A model generated the notes under the pieces. The model was not told the DNA's origin, did not search any database, and saw nothing but the letters and a program-made list of their open reading frames with translations. DNA of 20,813 nucleotides, from positions 1 to 20,813 of the forward strand of contig QHYA01000006.1 in the NCBI GenBank assembly GCA_003223995.1, written 5' to 3'. This DNA is from Acidobacteriota bacterium (GTDB taxonomy: Bacteria; Acidobacteriota; Polarisedimenticolia; QHYA01). The position numbers and the translations under genes were made by a program. Positions 1 to 6,541 of the stretch are shown here, piece by piece; the stretch's first letter is position 1, and the number at the start of each line of letters is the position of its first letter.

Positions 1-464
1 ATCTGAGCGCTCGGCTCCGCGACTCCTTGAGGGATCATCACGGCGCGGCGGAACGGCCCCAGGCGGCACTCGTTCAGGCTCAGCCGGAAACCGTTGTTCG
101 CCGTCGTGGGCCGCAAGCCGCTGATCGTGAGGAGGTTGCCCTGGGCCACCACCTCGACATTCTCGCGCCTCACGCCCGGGAGATCCACGCAGAGGAGGAT
201 CTCACTGTCGCTTTCATAGACGGACATGGGTGGCGTCCAGGGGTGGGCCGCTTCCGGAGTCGACACCTGCCCCAGCATGCCAAGAAGACGCTTCAACTGC
301 TTCTCTACGTGCTCGGTGGGATCCTTCTCGGCCGGGATCGGTGCATAGACGGCTTCAGAGGGAGGAGCGTCCTGGCCCGTGATAACACGGTAGAACTGCT
401 CCATCCGCCCGATCGTCTCGTCGATTCCCGCCATCGTGGCGCTGCTTTGCTGTGTTTCGATCAT
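1..464 (-). CDS. Hsp20/alpha-crystallin small heat-shock protein (3' end outside window)
   Basis: Reading the minus strand from ATG at 464 gives 154 codons that run off the window edge. Small heat-shock proteins are ATP-independent holdases that bind unfolding proteins in the cytoplasm. The N-terminal ~75 residues are variable; the alpha-crystallin domain starts near residue 79 (PPMSVYES) and shows DLPGV at 94-98 and the strand LLTISG at 111-116, both typical of the family. The conserved C-terminal strand and the IxI/V tail are not in view. The start is fixed by AAGGAGGAG seven bases upstream. It lies 147 bases downstream of the GLSHT-motif gene on the same strand, with a hairpin between them, so the two may share a transcript. 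Family assignment is firm; the exact subgroup is unknown. Confidence 0.88.
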   Translation of the reverse strand, partial: MIETQQSSATMAGIDETIGRMEQFYRVITGQDAPPSEAVYAPIPAEKDPTEHVEKQLKRLLGMLGQVSTPEAAHPWTPPMSVYESDSEILLCVDLPGVRRENVEVVAQGNLLTISGLRPTTANNGFRLSLNECRLGPFRRAVMIPQGVAEPSAQ

Positions 465-561
465 CGGCCATCTCCTCCTTCTGTTGCCCCTTGGTCTACC
501 GGTCTTCGGATTCTCGGGGCTTCCGCGCGTGACCATACTCTCCTGGCCGACATGGCTCGGG

Positions 562-591
562 AAGGGGCGCGGACACGGGTCCGCGCCCTTT
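562..591 (-). terminator. Perfect GC-rich hairpin between GLSHT gene and hsp20
   Basis: The arms 565-574 (GGGCGCGGAC) and 579-588 pair perfectly around a 4-base loop, and flanking A/T pairs extend the stem at 562-563/590-591. It starts 21 bases after the stop of the GLSHT-motif gene. On the minus strand only two Us follow, so it is either a weak intrinsic terminator, an attenuating or RNA-stabilising stem inside a dicistronic message, or a stem acting in some other way. Confidence 0.5.
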
Positions 592-611
592 CCTCCTCCC
601 TCTGGCTCCTG

Positions 612-1097
612 CTAGTAAATCGTCACGACCGGCGGAAACGCATATTGCGCATAAGGGAAGGTCTGCGCGATACGCGCCGCCAGGAAGGGGTCCGCCCACA
701 CGGGACGCGAGTAGTGTTCGAGCTCGGGGCTCGTGTGGCTCAGACCGAGGTACGGGTTCCAGGCCGTCGCCGCAATGCCCGGAACGGCAGTCACCCCGGG
801 AACCAGCATGGGGGAGGTCCCGATCTGACCGGTGGTATGAGACAGTCCGGGAACAAAGGTCTGGGTCAAGGGTTGGGTGATCGGTATCTGGCCGAACTGC
901 GTGAAGGCCGGATAACCCGGGCCAAAACCAGGGTTCTGGACCAGCGGGTTGAGGCCCGCCTGGATGCCCGGGATCGCACCGGTGGTGTGCGACAAGCCAT
1001 GAACCGAGACCCGTACCTGGTTCAGGGCGTCGATGCACTGATTCACCCGGTCGTTGAGAAGCTGCAGCTTGCGGATGTCCACTTTTGCAGTTTCCAT
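612..1097 (-). CDS. Unknown protein with three GLSHT motifs, Pro/Gly/aromatic-rich
   Basis: This is a 161-residue protein of a family I cannot name. The start is supported by AGGAGG seven bases upstream of ATG 1097. Residues 1-33 are charged and heptad-like (METAKVDIRKLQLLNDRVNQ at the start), suggesting a short coiled coil. The rest is low-complexity and rich in Pro, Gly, Thr and aromatics. GLSHTT occurs at 34-39 and 84-89 and GLSHTS at 118-123, spaced 50 and 34 residues apart. The C terminus is aromatic and proline-rich, ending PPVVTIY. There is no signal peptide or membrane segment, so it is probably cytoplasmic. It sits directly upstream of hsp20, which suggests a role in stress or protein assembly, but that is inference only. 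Translation looks genuine because the opposite frames over this stretch lack any recognisable domain. Confidence 0.72.
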   Translation of the reverse strand: METAKVDIRKLQLLNDRVNQCIDALNQVRVSVHGLSHTTGAIPGIQAGLNPLVQNPGFGPGYPAFTQFGQIPITQPLTQTFVPGLSHTTGQIGTSPMLVPGVTAVPGIAATAWNPYLGLSHTSPELEHYSRPVWADPFLAARIAQTFPYAQYAFPPVVTIY

Positions 1098-1154
1098 CTC
1101 TCAGCCTCCTCTCGTCAATTGTTGCCGGATCTTGGCCTGAAGACAGCCACTTCA

Positions 1155-1184
1155 TTTATAGAATTCGGAGGCGGTTGTGAACAA
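1155..1184 (-). promoter_or_regulatory. sigma70-like promoter for the GLSHT gene and probably hsp20
   Basis: On the minus strand a -35 TTGTTC (plus positions 1179-1184) and a -10 TATAAA (plus 1155-1160) are separated by 18 bases. Predicted transcription start is near 1148, giving a leader of about 50 bases to ATG 1097. The stretch is AT-richer than its surroundings. No CIRCE element or sigma32-type -10 (CCCCATNT) is visible. Confidence 0.5.
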
Positions 1185-1231
1185 TCAGGGAAAACCTGGA
1201 ATCGGAATCGGGAAAACTACTGAAGGCCGAT

Positions 1232-1864
1232 TCAGAGTTCGATGAGCCCGCACTTGATGGCATAGCGGACGAGGCCAGCCGTCTCGTGGATCTTCAGCTT
1301 GCCCTTGATGTGCATGCGGTGCGATTCGGCCGTCTTCGAGCTGATACCGAGGATGTCGGCGATCTCCTTCGTGGATTTTCCCTCGGCAACGAGCTGCAAG
1401 ACCTCCCGCTCGCGAGGGGTCAGTGGATCCGTCGGCAGCTCGGTCTTCGAGAGATAGGCTTCCACGACGGCCCGGGAAACCGAGGGGCTGAGGTAAACCG
1501 CTCCCCGGCAGACCTCCGTGATCGCTCGGACCAGTTGCGCCGCAGCCTGGGACTTCAGGACGTAGCCGCTGAATCCGGCTTCCAGGGCGGCAAGAACGTA
1601 CTGGTCCTCGGAGTGGACCGTGAGAGCCACCGTCCGCACGGTGGGGCAGGCATGGTGAATGCTCCGGCCGGCCTCGATACCGTTCAGCAGCGGCATCCCG
1701 AGATCGAGGATCGCGACGTCCGGTCCGAGATCGCGCGCCATGCGGCTGGCCTCATGACCGTCCGAGGCTTCGCCAACGACCTGAAACCCTTCCCGCTCGA
1801 GCAGGGCCGCCAGACCCTGCCGGACGACGGCATGATCGTCCGCGAGAAGGATCCGGCCGGTTAT
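1232..1864 (-). CDS. NarL/FixJ-family response regulator, apparent AUA start
   Basis: This is a two-domain DNA-binding response regulator, the output partner of the kinase encoded immediately upstream. With translation from 1864 it has 210 residues. The receiver domain covers about 4-120 with acidic pair D9-D10, phospho-acceptor D54 (ILDLGMP) and the conserved Lys in GYVLKS. The LuxR-type helix-turn-helix covers about 145-205 (LTPREREVLQLVAEGKSTKE, then TAESHRMHIKGKL). No ATG, GTG or TTG lies at the domain edge; the first in-frame one is GTG 2056, which would add 64 residues overlapping the kinase. AUA at 1864-1862 has GGAGG five bases upstream and overlaps the kinase stop as ATAA, and it places the receiver exactly where the family begins. 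Function is secure; the start codon is a reasoned choice, with a sequence error as the alternative. Confidence 0.9.
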   Translation of the reverse strand: MTGRILLADDHAVVRQGLAALLEREGFQVVGEASDGHEASRMARDLGPDVAILDLGMPLLNGIEAGRSIHHACPTVRTVALTVHSEDQYVLAALEAGFSGYVLKSQAAAQLVRAITEVCRGAVYLSPSVSRAVVEAYLSKTELPTDPLTPREREVLQLVAEGKSTKEIADILGISSKTAESHRMHIKGKLKIHETAGLVRYAIKCGLIEL

Positions 1865-2544
1865 TGGCGCCTCCGCAGAGGAACGGCGACCTGAAGCTCC
1901 GTCCCGTGTCCGGGGGATGATCTGATTTGCAGCCGCCCGCCCAGGGCATCCAGCCGCTCCCGGATGCCCAGCAACCCCAGGCCCCCTTTCCGGCCCGGGC
2001 CGCTGAGAAGGCGATCGCAGTCGAAGCCGACCCCGTCGTCCCGGATCGAACAGCACAGTCTGCCTCTTCCGCGCCGGATCTGGATCCTTACCCGTCGAGC
2101 CCGCGCGTGGCGGATGGCATTTGTCAGCGCTTCATGGACGATCCGGTACATCGCCGTTTCGATGAGAGGGTCAAGCCTTCCCCCAGTGCTCCCCTTGATG
2201 GCGATGGGGACCCGGGCGCGCGCCGAGAATCCCGCGGCCAGGAACTCGATGGCCGGATCGAGGCCCAGATCGTCAAGAACCGTTGGCCGGAGCTCGTGCG
2301 AGAGCTGCCGCAGACGCTCCTCGACCTCACCGAGCAGGGTCTTCAATTGTTTCAATCGGTCGCGGCCCGACGCGGGAAGCTGCCTGCCGATCTCCTCCAG
2401 CGCGAGATGCCCGGCGGCTGTGATCTGTCCCGCCTCATCGTGCAGCAGGTGGGCAATGCGCTTCGCCTCTTCCTCCCTGGCATGAAGACACCTTGCGGAG
2501 AGAATGCGCAACTGGTTCCTGTGGACCCTCAGCCTCTCCGCCAC
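1861..2544 (-). CDS. Histidine kinase core (HisKA_3 + HATPase), 3' part of a frame-broken gene
   Basis: This is the transmitter half of a NarX/DegS-type sensor kinase that would phosphorylate the response regulator overlapping its stop codon. Numbering from GTG 2544, the dimerisation/phospho-acceptor box is RIAHLLHDEAGQ with H35. The ATPase N box has N142 (EALTNAIRHA), the G1 box is DDGVGFD at 169-175 and the G2 region is GLGLLGIRERL at 188-198, so all catalytic elements are present. No membrane segment is seen. The homology continues upstream of 2544 in the same frame (WTLRDITRRKR, the classic PAS end) to about 2605. The true gene therefore began much further up, and 2544 is only the first usable start in this frame. 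Either the kinase is split or the sequence has one wrong base. Confidence 0.85.
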   Translation of the reverse strand: MAERLRVHRNQLRILSARCLHAREEEAKRIAHLLHDEAGQITAAGHLALEEIGRQLPASGRDRLKQLKTLLGEVEERLRQLSHELRPTVLDDLGLDPAIEFLAAGFSARARVPIAIKGSTGGRLDPLIETAMYRIVHEALTNAIRHARARRVRIQIRRGRGRLCCSIRDDGVGFDCDRLLSGPGRKGGLGLLGIRERLDALGGRLQIRSSPGHGTELQVAVPLRRRQ

Positions 2545-3007
2545 CCGCTTGCGCCTCGTGATGTCGCGCAGCGTCCAGAGCAGGTGGATCCTCGAGGGTT
2601 CCAGGGAGGGGAGACTCCAGGCGTTTCCGATCTCTGCCGGAGACGAACAGTATCAAGGACTTGCCCGTCAGCTCGCGTTCTGGCAGCCGGAGCAAGGACG
2701 CGGCGGCGTGGTTTGCCTGCTGGATGGTGCCAGCGAGATCGGTTGCAAGAAAACCGTCCGGGGCGTGCTCGAAGAGCCTTCGGTAGTGGCCGTGCGCGCC
2801 GTCAGCCTTTCGATATTTCTCGGTGAGTTCCCGGTTTTGCTGCTGTAGTTCCTTCAGGGCGAGCCACAGCTCTTCCGGAGCCGCGGGGGGTCCGGTGGAG
2901 TCGATGCGGGGTTCGGGGTCTGCGGTCTGTGGATCCAGATTGAGCCAGAGGGTCTCGATTGACTGACGGTCCAGAGCAGGTTGCCCGAGAAGAGTCTCCT
3001 GCTTCAC
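2435..3007 (-). CDS. PAS sensor half of the frame-broken histidine kinase
   Basis: The first half of the kinase gene reads from GTG 3007. It has about 50 poorly conserved residues, a coiled-coil stretch (LALKELQQQNRELTEKYRK) and a PAS domain at about 77-135 (YRRLFEHAPDGFLATD, then IQQANHAAASLL and LTGKSLILFV). Homology stops near GRDRKRLES at about 2610, after which this frame is noise to its stop at 2435. The PAS end and kinase core continue in the neighbouring frame, so removing one base of the G-rich run on the plus strand at 2602-2611 would join them. Even when joined, the PAS core is shorter than usual by roughly 10-15 residues. The start is uncertain, with only a weak GGAAG upstream. 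PAS domains sense small ligands, redox state or light; the cue here is unknown. Confidence 0.65.
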   Translation of the reverse strand: MKQETLLGQPALDRQSIETLWLNLDPQTADPEPRIDSTGPPAAPEELWLALKELQQQNRELTEKYRKADGAHGHYRRLFEHAPDGFLATDLAGTIQQANHAAASLLRLPERELTGKSLILFVSGRDRKRLESPLPGTLEDPPALDAARHHEAQAGGGEAEGPQEPVAHSLRKVSSCQGGRGEAHCPPAAR

Positions 3008-3020
3008 CTTCCAGCCTTCG

Positions 3021-3048
3021 TTGACCCCCCAGGGATGGACATTATAAT
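3021..3048 (+). promoter_or_regulatory. Strong sigma70-like promoter for the ParB-domain gene
   Basis: The -35 TTGACC at 3021-3026 and a perfect -10 TATAAT at 3043-3048 are separated by 16 bases. This predicts a start near 3055 and a leader of about 40 bases to GTG 3094. The core ATTATAAT (3041-3048) is palindromic, so a TATAAT is also present on the minus strand at 3041-3046. It could serve the kinase gene, although no good minus-strand -35 is visible. Confidence 0.6.
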
Positions 3049-3093
3049 AACGCCCCCATTCCCAACTCGCAACCTGATCAGGAGAGGCCAGAG

Positions 3094-4068
3094 GTGCCCG
3101 CAAGACGAGGCAGCGCGAAGGGGGCCGGGCGAGGCGCGCGGAAGAAGAGAGCGGCCGAGCCGGCATCGAGAGGACTGACCGCGACGCAGCTCGTCGCCGG
3201 TTCTCCTCCGACCAATCTCGAATCACTCCGGCGCGCTATCGAGGAGGACGGCGGCTCCGTGCTGGCCGTGTACCGTGACCCTCTCGGCGGAAACTGGCAG
3301 CTCCTCGCCGGTCTGCCGCTCGAGAAGGTCCAGCCCACTCCCTTCCAGCGCGACCTTTCGGAAACCCATGTCGCCCGCCTTTCGGACGTGATCGGTCGGC
3401 TCGACCGTTTCCTCGATCCGGTCATCGCGATCCGGACCGAGGAGGGGCTCTACTGGACGCCCAACGGCCACCACCGCTCCGCCGCTCTTCGGCAGATCGG
3501 CTGCCGGTCGATCGTCGCGCTCGTGCTTGCCGAGCCCGAGGTGGCTTACCGGATCCTGGCCCTGAATACCGAGAAGGCCCACAACCTCCGGGAAAAATCC
3601 CTCGAGGTCGTCCGGATGGCCCGATCCCTATCCGAGCAGGACCGCCGCGCCGAAAAGGACTACCTCCTGGAGTTCGAGGAGGCGGCCTTTCTCACCCTCG
3701 GGCTCTGTTACGAGAAGCGGGGAAAGTTCTCCGGTGGCGCCTACCATTCGCTGCTCCGGCGGGTGGATGATTTTGTCGAAGCCCCGCTGCCGAAGGCCCT
3801 CGAGATCCGCGAGGAGCGGGCCGCGCGGCTTCTGGAGCTCGACGACGCGGTCTCGGAGGCCGTCAATGCTCTGAAGGGGCGAGGATTCCAGAGCCCCTAC
3901 CTCAGGGCGTTCGTCGTGGCGAGAGTGAACCCGCTTCGCTTCCAGCGGGGCGCCAAGGCCGACTTCGATACGACGATCGAGAAGATGACGGGTGCGGCGC
4001 GGCGGTTCGACGTGTCGAAGGTCAAGGCCGACCAGCTCGCTGTGGCCTCCGGCGCTCCGGAGGAGTAG
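3094..4068 (+). CDS. ParB/Spo0J N-terminal-domain protein, orphan (no ParA)
   Basis: This 324-residue protein starts at GTG 3094 behind an AGGAGAGG-type ribosome site. After a Lys/Arg/Ala-rich, probably disordered tail (1-27), the ParB nuclease-like fold covers about 75-150. Visible motifs are a box I-like PTPFQRDL at 81-88 and a box II-like NGHHRSAALRQIG at 124-136, which in true ParB is the GERRxRA CTP-binding motif. The remaining 170 residues are charged and helical with no clear helix-turn-helix or ParB dimerisation domain. No ParA or parS-like site is seen. It is therefore more likely one of the scattered ParB-fold regulators or NTP-dependent enzymes than the chromosome partition protein. 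It is followed 56 bases later by the ferritin-like gene on the same strand. Confidence 0.75.
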   Translation: MPARRGSAKGAGRGARKKRAAEPASRGLTATQLVAGSPPTNLESLRRAIEEDGGSVLAVYRDPLGGNWQLLAGLPLEKVQPTPFQRDLSETHVARLSDVIGRLDRFLDPVIAIRTEEGLYWTPNGHHRSAALRQIGCRSIVALVLAEPEVAYRILALNTEKAHNLREKSLEVVRMARSLSEQDRRAEKDYLLEFEEAAFLTLGLCYEKRGKFSGGAYHSLLRRVDDFVEAPLPKALEIREERAARLLELDDAVSEAVNALKGRGFQSPYLRAFVVARVNPLRFQRGAKADFDTTIEKMTGAARRFDVSKVKADQLAVASGAPEE

Positions 4069-4124
4069 ATCGAGCGGAATAGCGACCGCACCAGGGTACA
4101 GCGTCGCGCAAACGGGAGGGCATC

Positions 4125-4589
4125 ATGTCGGGTTCCTCGAAGGAAATGGACGCCAAGAAGGCCATCGACGTCCTCAATGGCATCCTCGAGCTGGAGCTGG
4201 CGGGGGTCGTCCGCTACACGCACTATTCGCTGATGATCTTCGGTCACGCTCGCATTCCGATCGTGAAGTGGATGCGCGAGCAGGCCGAGGAAGCGATCAC
4301 GCACGCAATCGCGGCGGGCGAGCACATCACTTCCCTGGGCGGCCATCCTTCCTTGAAGATCGGCAAGCTGCTGGAGACGCACCGGCACGACATCAACCAG
4401 ATCTTGCAGGAGGCCCTCGAGCACGAGCGGGAAGGGATCAAGCTCTATCGAGCGCTGCTGGAACTCGCCCAGGGAAGGAGCGTGCTTCTGGAAGACTACG
4501 CGCGGCAGATGATCTCCAGCGAGGAGATGCACCTGTCGGAAATCGAGAAGATGCTCCGCCCTCCGGGCAAACTCGAGCCGGCGAGGTAG
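4125..4589 (+). CDS. Bacterioferritin-like ferritin-fold protein
   Basis: This 154-residue protein has the length and four-helix pattern of bacterioferritin, which oxidises Fe(II) at a di-iron site and stores Fe(III) in a 24-mer shell. Helix A carries LNGILELELAGVVRYTHYS with E24 in the usual ligand place. Helix B has EEAITHA with E56/H60, spaced as ExxxH rather than the E. coli ExxH. Helix C has ALEHEREGIKLYRALLE and helix D has SSEEMHLSEIEKML, giving a full set of acidic and His candidates. M37 lies near, but not clearly at, the position of the bacterioferritin haem ligand Met52. ATG 4125 follows GGGAGG. It is an independent or second gene of a unit with the ParB gene upstream and the M50 protease 87 bases downstream. 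Ferritin-fold membership is sure; the subfamily is probable. Confidence 0.85.
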   Translation: MSGSSKEMDAKKAIDVLNGILELELAGVVRYTHYSLMIFGHARIPIVKWMREQAEEAITHAIAAGEHITSLGGHPSLKIGKLLETHRHDINQILQEALEHEREGIKLYRALLELAQGRSVLLEDYARQMISSEEMHLSEIEKMLRPPGKLEPAR

Positions 4590-4676
4590 ATCTCCGGTCG
4601 TCCCGCGGGATCGCGAGCAGCTTCCGTTGGTCCGGAGTATGCTAGCTAGGAGCGGGGCGGGGGGACGGGGAAAAGC

Positions 4677-5807
4677 ATGAGGTCTCATATCCGGCTGGGC
4701 CGCCTCTTCGGCATCGAGATCGGCCTTCACTATAGTTGGCTGATCATCGCGCTGCTGCTCACCCTCTCGCTGACCGCGCATTTCCAGGCCACCCACCCCT
4801 CTTGGGACCGCGGCCTGATCTGGACGCTGGCCGGCGTCACGGCCGTGCTCTTCTTCGCATCCATCGTTACGCACGAGCTGGCGCACGCGGCGGTGGCCCG
4901 TACGCGAGGGCTGCCGGTGAGATCCATCACGTTGTTCGCGCTCGGAGGCGTGGCCCGTATCGAGAGGGAAGCCACCGATCCGAAATCGGAGTTCTGGATC
5001 GGCGTCATCGGCCCGATCGCCAGTGCGATCATCGGCATTTGCTGCCTGGGACTCGCATTGGGCTTCGGCTGGAGAGGGTCCCTGTCGGCGGAGACGCCCC
5101 TTCTGGCCATGCTCGTCTGGCTGGGCTACATCAACATCATGCTGGCGGTTTTCAACATGACCCCGGGCTTTCCTCTGGACGGGGGGCGGGTCCTGAGGGC
5201 TTTCATCTGGTGGATGACCGGGGACGGGAATCGTTCGACGAGAATCGCGGCGCGCATCGGGCAGGCGGTGGGGATCGGATTCATCGTCCTCGGGGTGGTG
5301 CGCTACTTCGGCAACGCGGGGCTCGGAGGGCTGTGGATCGCCTTCATCGGCTGGTTCCTTCTGGAGGCGGCGCGGGAGAGCTACGCCCAGGTGGCGATCG
5401 CCGAGAGCCTCAGGGGGGTGCGAGCCGGCGACATCATGTCGCGCGACTATCCCACCGTGGACGGCCGATACAACCTCCAGACCTTTACCGATGATTTCCT
5501 GCTGCGCACGGGCCGGCGCTGCTTCGTCGTCGTCGAGGACGGGCGCATTCTGGGGCTGATCACACCTCAGGAGGTCACGGCCGTCGAACGGGCCCAGTGG
5601 CCCTACACCACCGTGTACGACGCGATGCGCCCGATCGAACGGCTCCGGACCATCACGCCGGAGACGCCTCTGGCGGAGGCTCTGGCGACGGTGGGAAGGG
5701 ACGATGTGAACCAGCTTCCGGTGGTCTCGAACGGCCGGCTCGAGGGGATCATCTCGCGGGCCCACATCCTGAGCTTCCTTCAGACACGGGCGGACCTGAA
5801 GGTGTGA
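4677..5807 (+). CDS. Site-2 protease (M50, Rip3-like) with two CBS domains
   Basis: This is a zinc intramembrane protease of 376 residues, full length for the M50 subgroup that carries C-terminal CBS domains. A short N terminus leads into a membrane segment at about 20-34. A second segment contains the zinc motif HELAH at 66-70, and the third ligand lies in NMTPGFPLDGGR with D168. Further membrane segments fill about 107-130 and 195-230. CBS pairs follow at about 250-305 (AGDIMSRDYPTV) and 312-370 (DAMRPIERLRTI, ending GIISRAHILSFL) and would sense adenine nucleotides in the cytoplasm. Relatives cut membrane-bound regulators such as anti-sigma factors, but no such substrate is encoded nearby. 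The start is ATG 4677 behind GGGGA. All catalytic residues are in place. Confidence 0.93.
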   Translation: MRSHIRLGRLFGIEIGLHYSWLIIALLLTLSLTAHFQATHPSWDRGLIWTLAGVTAVLFFASIVTHELAHAAVARTRGLPVRSITLFALGGVARIEREATDPKSEFWIGVIGPIASAIIGICCLGLALGFGWRGSLSAETPLLAMLVWLGYINIMLAVFNMTPGFPLDGGRVLRAFIWWMTGDGNRSTRIAARIGQAVGIGFIVLGVVRYFGNAGLGGLWIAFIGWFLLEAARESYAQVAIAESLRGVRAGDIMSRDYPTVDGRYNLQTFTDDFLLRTGRRCFVVVEDGRILGLITPQEVTAVERAQWPYTTVYDAMRPIERLRTITPETPLAEALATVGRDDVNQLPVVSNGRLEGIISRAHILSFLQTRADLKV

Positions 5808-5864
5808 GCGTGCCCGCCCCCTGCGACTCTCGACTCTTCTCCTGCCCGAGCTCTTAGAAGAGGG

Positions 5865-5990
5865 TCACTCCTCGAACAGCTCGATGACCGGGCCGCTGAA
5901 ACCGGGCAGGACTGTCCTCCCCGTCGAGCAGGTCGTCCGCCTTCAGCGTGCGGGGGGAGAGGAGGGAACGGTAGACGGCCACCTGCCGCG
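5865..5990 (-). pseudogene. C-terminal remnant of a Uma2-family (DUF820) nuclease
   Basis: On the minus strand the stretch ending at TGA 5865-5867 reads VAVYRSLLSPRTLKADDLLD followed by GED, then, after skipping one base (T5913 on the plus strand), VLPGFSGPVIELFEE and stop. This is the characteristic end of Uma2-family PD-(D/E)XK endonucleases (LdgedVLPGF..PV.eLF). Upstream of about 5990 no family resemblance remains, and the conserved catalytic region is absent, so only about 40 of the usual ~190 residues survive. The gene is dead by both truncation and frame break. It sits between the convergent M50 protease gene and the small hypothetical gene at 6051. Confidence 0.6.
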
Positions 5991-6050
5991 CGCCTCTCGC
6001 AGCCCTCGAGGCTCTCCGAGTCAGATCCAACCGGCGCGGCCAGCTCCTGT

Positions 6051-6398
6051 TCAGGAGCAGCCTGGGCCCTTGACCTCATCGTGCGCAGCATCCTGCGGAA
6101 GGAGGCTTCCACCGAAACCCTCGGGATCCGCTTCCTGACGCTCGATGAGCTCCTGGAGGTGGCGGAGCACCTTCTCCCTGCTGGACAGGCCATACCCGTA
6201 GATGGCCAGCGGCCCGATGAGCTTCAGATAGAAATGATTGGCGGCATCGTGCTGGGTGGAGCAGGGGCTTGGTTTGCGCGCGTGCCGCAGGAGAGCCTCA
6301 CACGCCTCCGCGAACCTGGCAAGAAGCGGCTCCTCTCGCAGATCCTGCGGGATCTCAGGGAATCTTGCGATCAGCTCCTGAACCGTCATACCGTTCAC
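6051..6398 (-). CDS. Small conserved-looking protein of unknown function
   Basis: This is a 115-residue protein whose family I do not recognise. The start is taken as GTG 6398 because AAGGAGG lies five bases upstream; ATG 6389 is an alternative but too far from that site. The sequence is an acidic helix (TVQELIARFPEIPQDL), then a cluster rich in Cys/His (C33, H39, C46, H50, H55), then a hydrophobic stretch FYLKLIGPLAIYGYG at 56-70, a charged helix (REKVLRHLQELIERQEADPE) and a C terminus GPGCS with C114. The hydrophobic part is too short and interrupted for a confident membrane segment. It follows the CPBP gene on the same strand after 143 bases that contain a promoter candidate. Coding is supported by the ribosome site and by a well-ordered helical composition. 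Confidence 0.65.
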   Translation of the reverse strand: MNGMTVQELIARFPEIPQDLREEPLLARFAEACEALLRHARKPSPCSTQHDAANHFYLKLIGPLAIYGYGLSSREKVLRHLQELIERQEADPEGFGGSLLPQDAAHDEVKGPGCS

Positions 6399-6442
6399 CC
6401 TTGCCTCCTTCGCCTCGTCAGGGCTGCCCGCCCGCGCGATTG

Positions 6443-6471
6443 AACATACTCCGAAGATCGATCGCCGTAAA
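6443..6471 (-). promoter_or_regulatory. Candidate promoter for the small hypothetical gene
   Basis: On the minus strand TTTACG (plus 6466-6471) and TATGTT (plus 6443-6448) are exactly 17 bases apart; each matches four of six consensus positions. It lies about 45-70 bases before GTG 6398, so that gene need not depend on read-through from the CPBP gene. Confidence 0.35.
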
Positions 6472-6541
6472 CGGGCCGCGATTCTCTCGATTCCGCGCCC
6501 CATGCGCCCCTTGAAGAAGGGCACGACGGAGGCTGGCCGGG

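Noticed and set aside
27..1223. Long plus-strand open frame opposite hsp20 and the GLSHT gene
   Set aside because: It is Arg/His/Gly-rich with no domain. It is the complement of minus-strand genes with good ribosome sites, and high GC keeps such frames open.
4590..4676. TATGCTAGCTAGGA-like sequence before the M50 gene as a promoter
   Set aside because: TATGCT is -10-like, but no -35-like hexamer lies 16-18 bases upstream.
3897..5765. 622-codon minus-strand open frame
   Set aside because: It is opposite the ferritin-like and M50 genes, both with clear catalytic motifs. Its Arg/Asp/Pro/Gln composition is typical of antisense GC-rich shadow.
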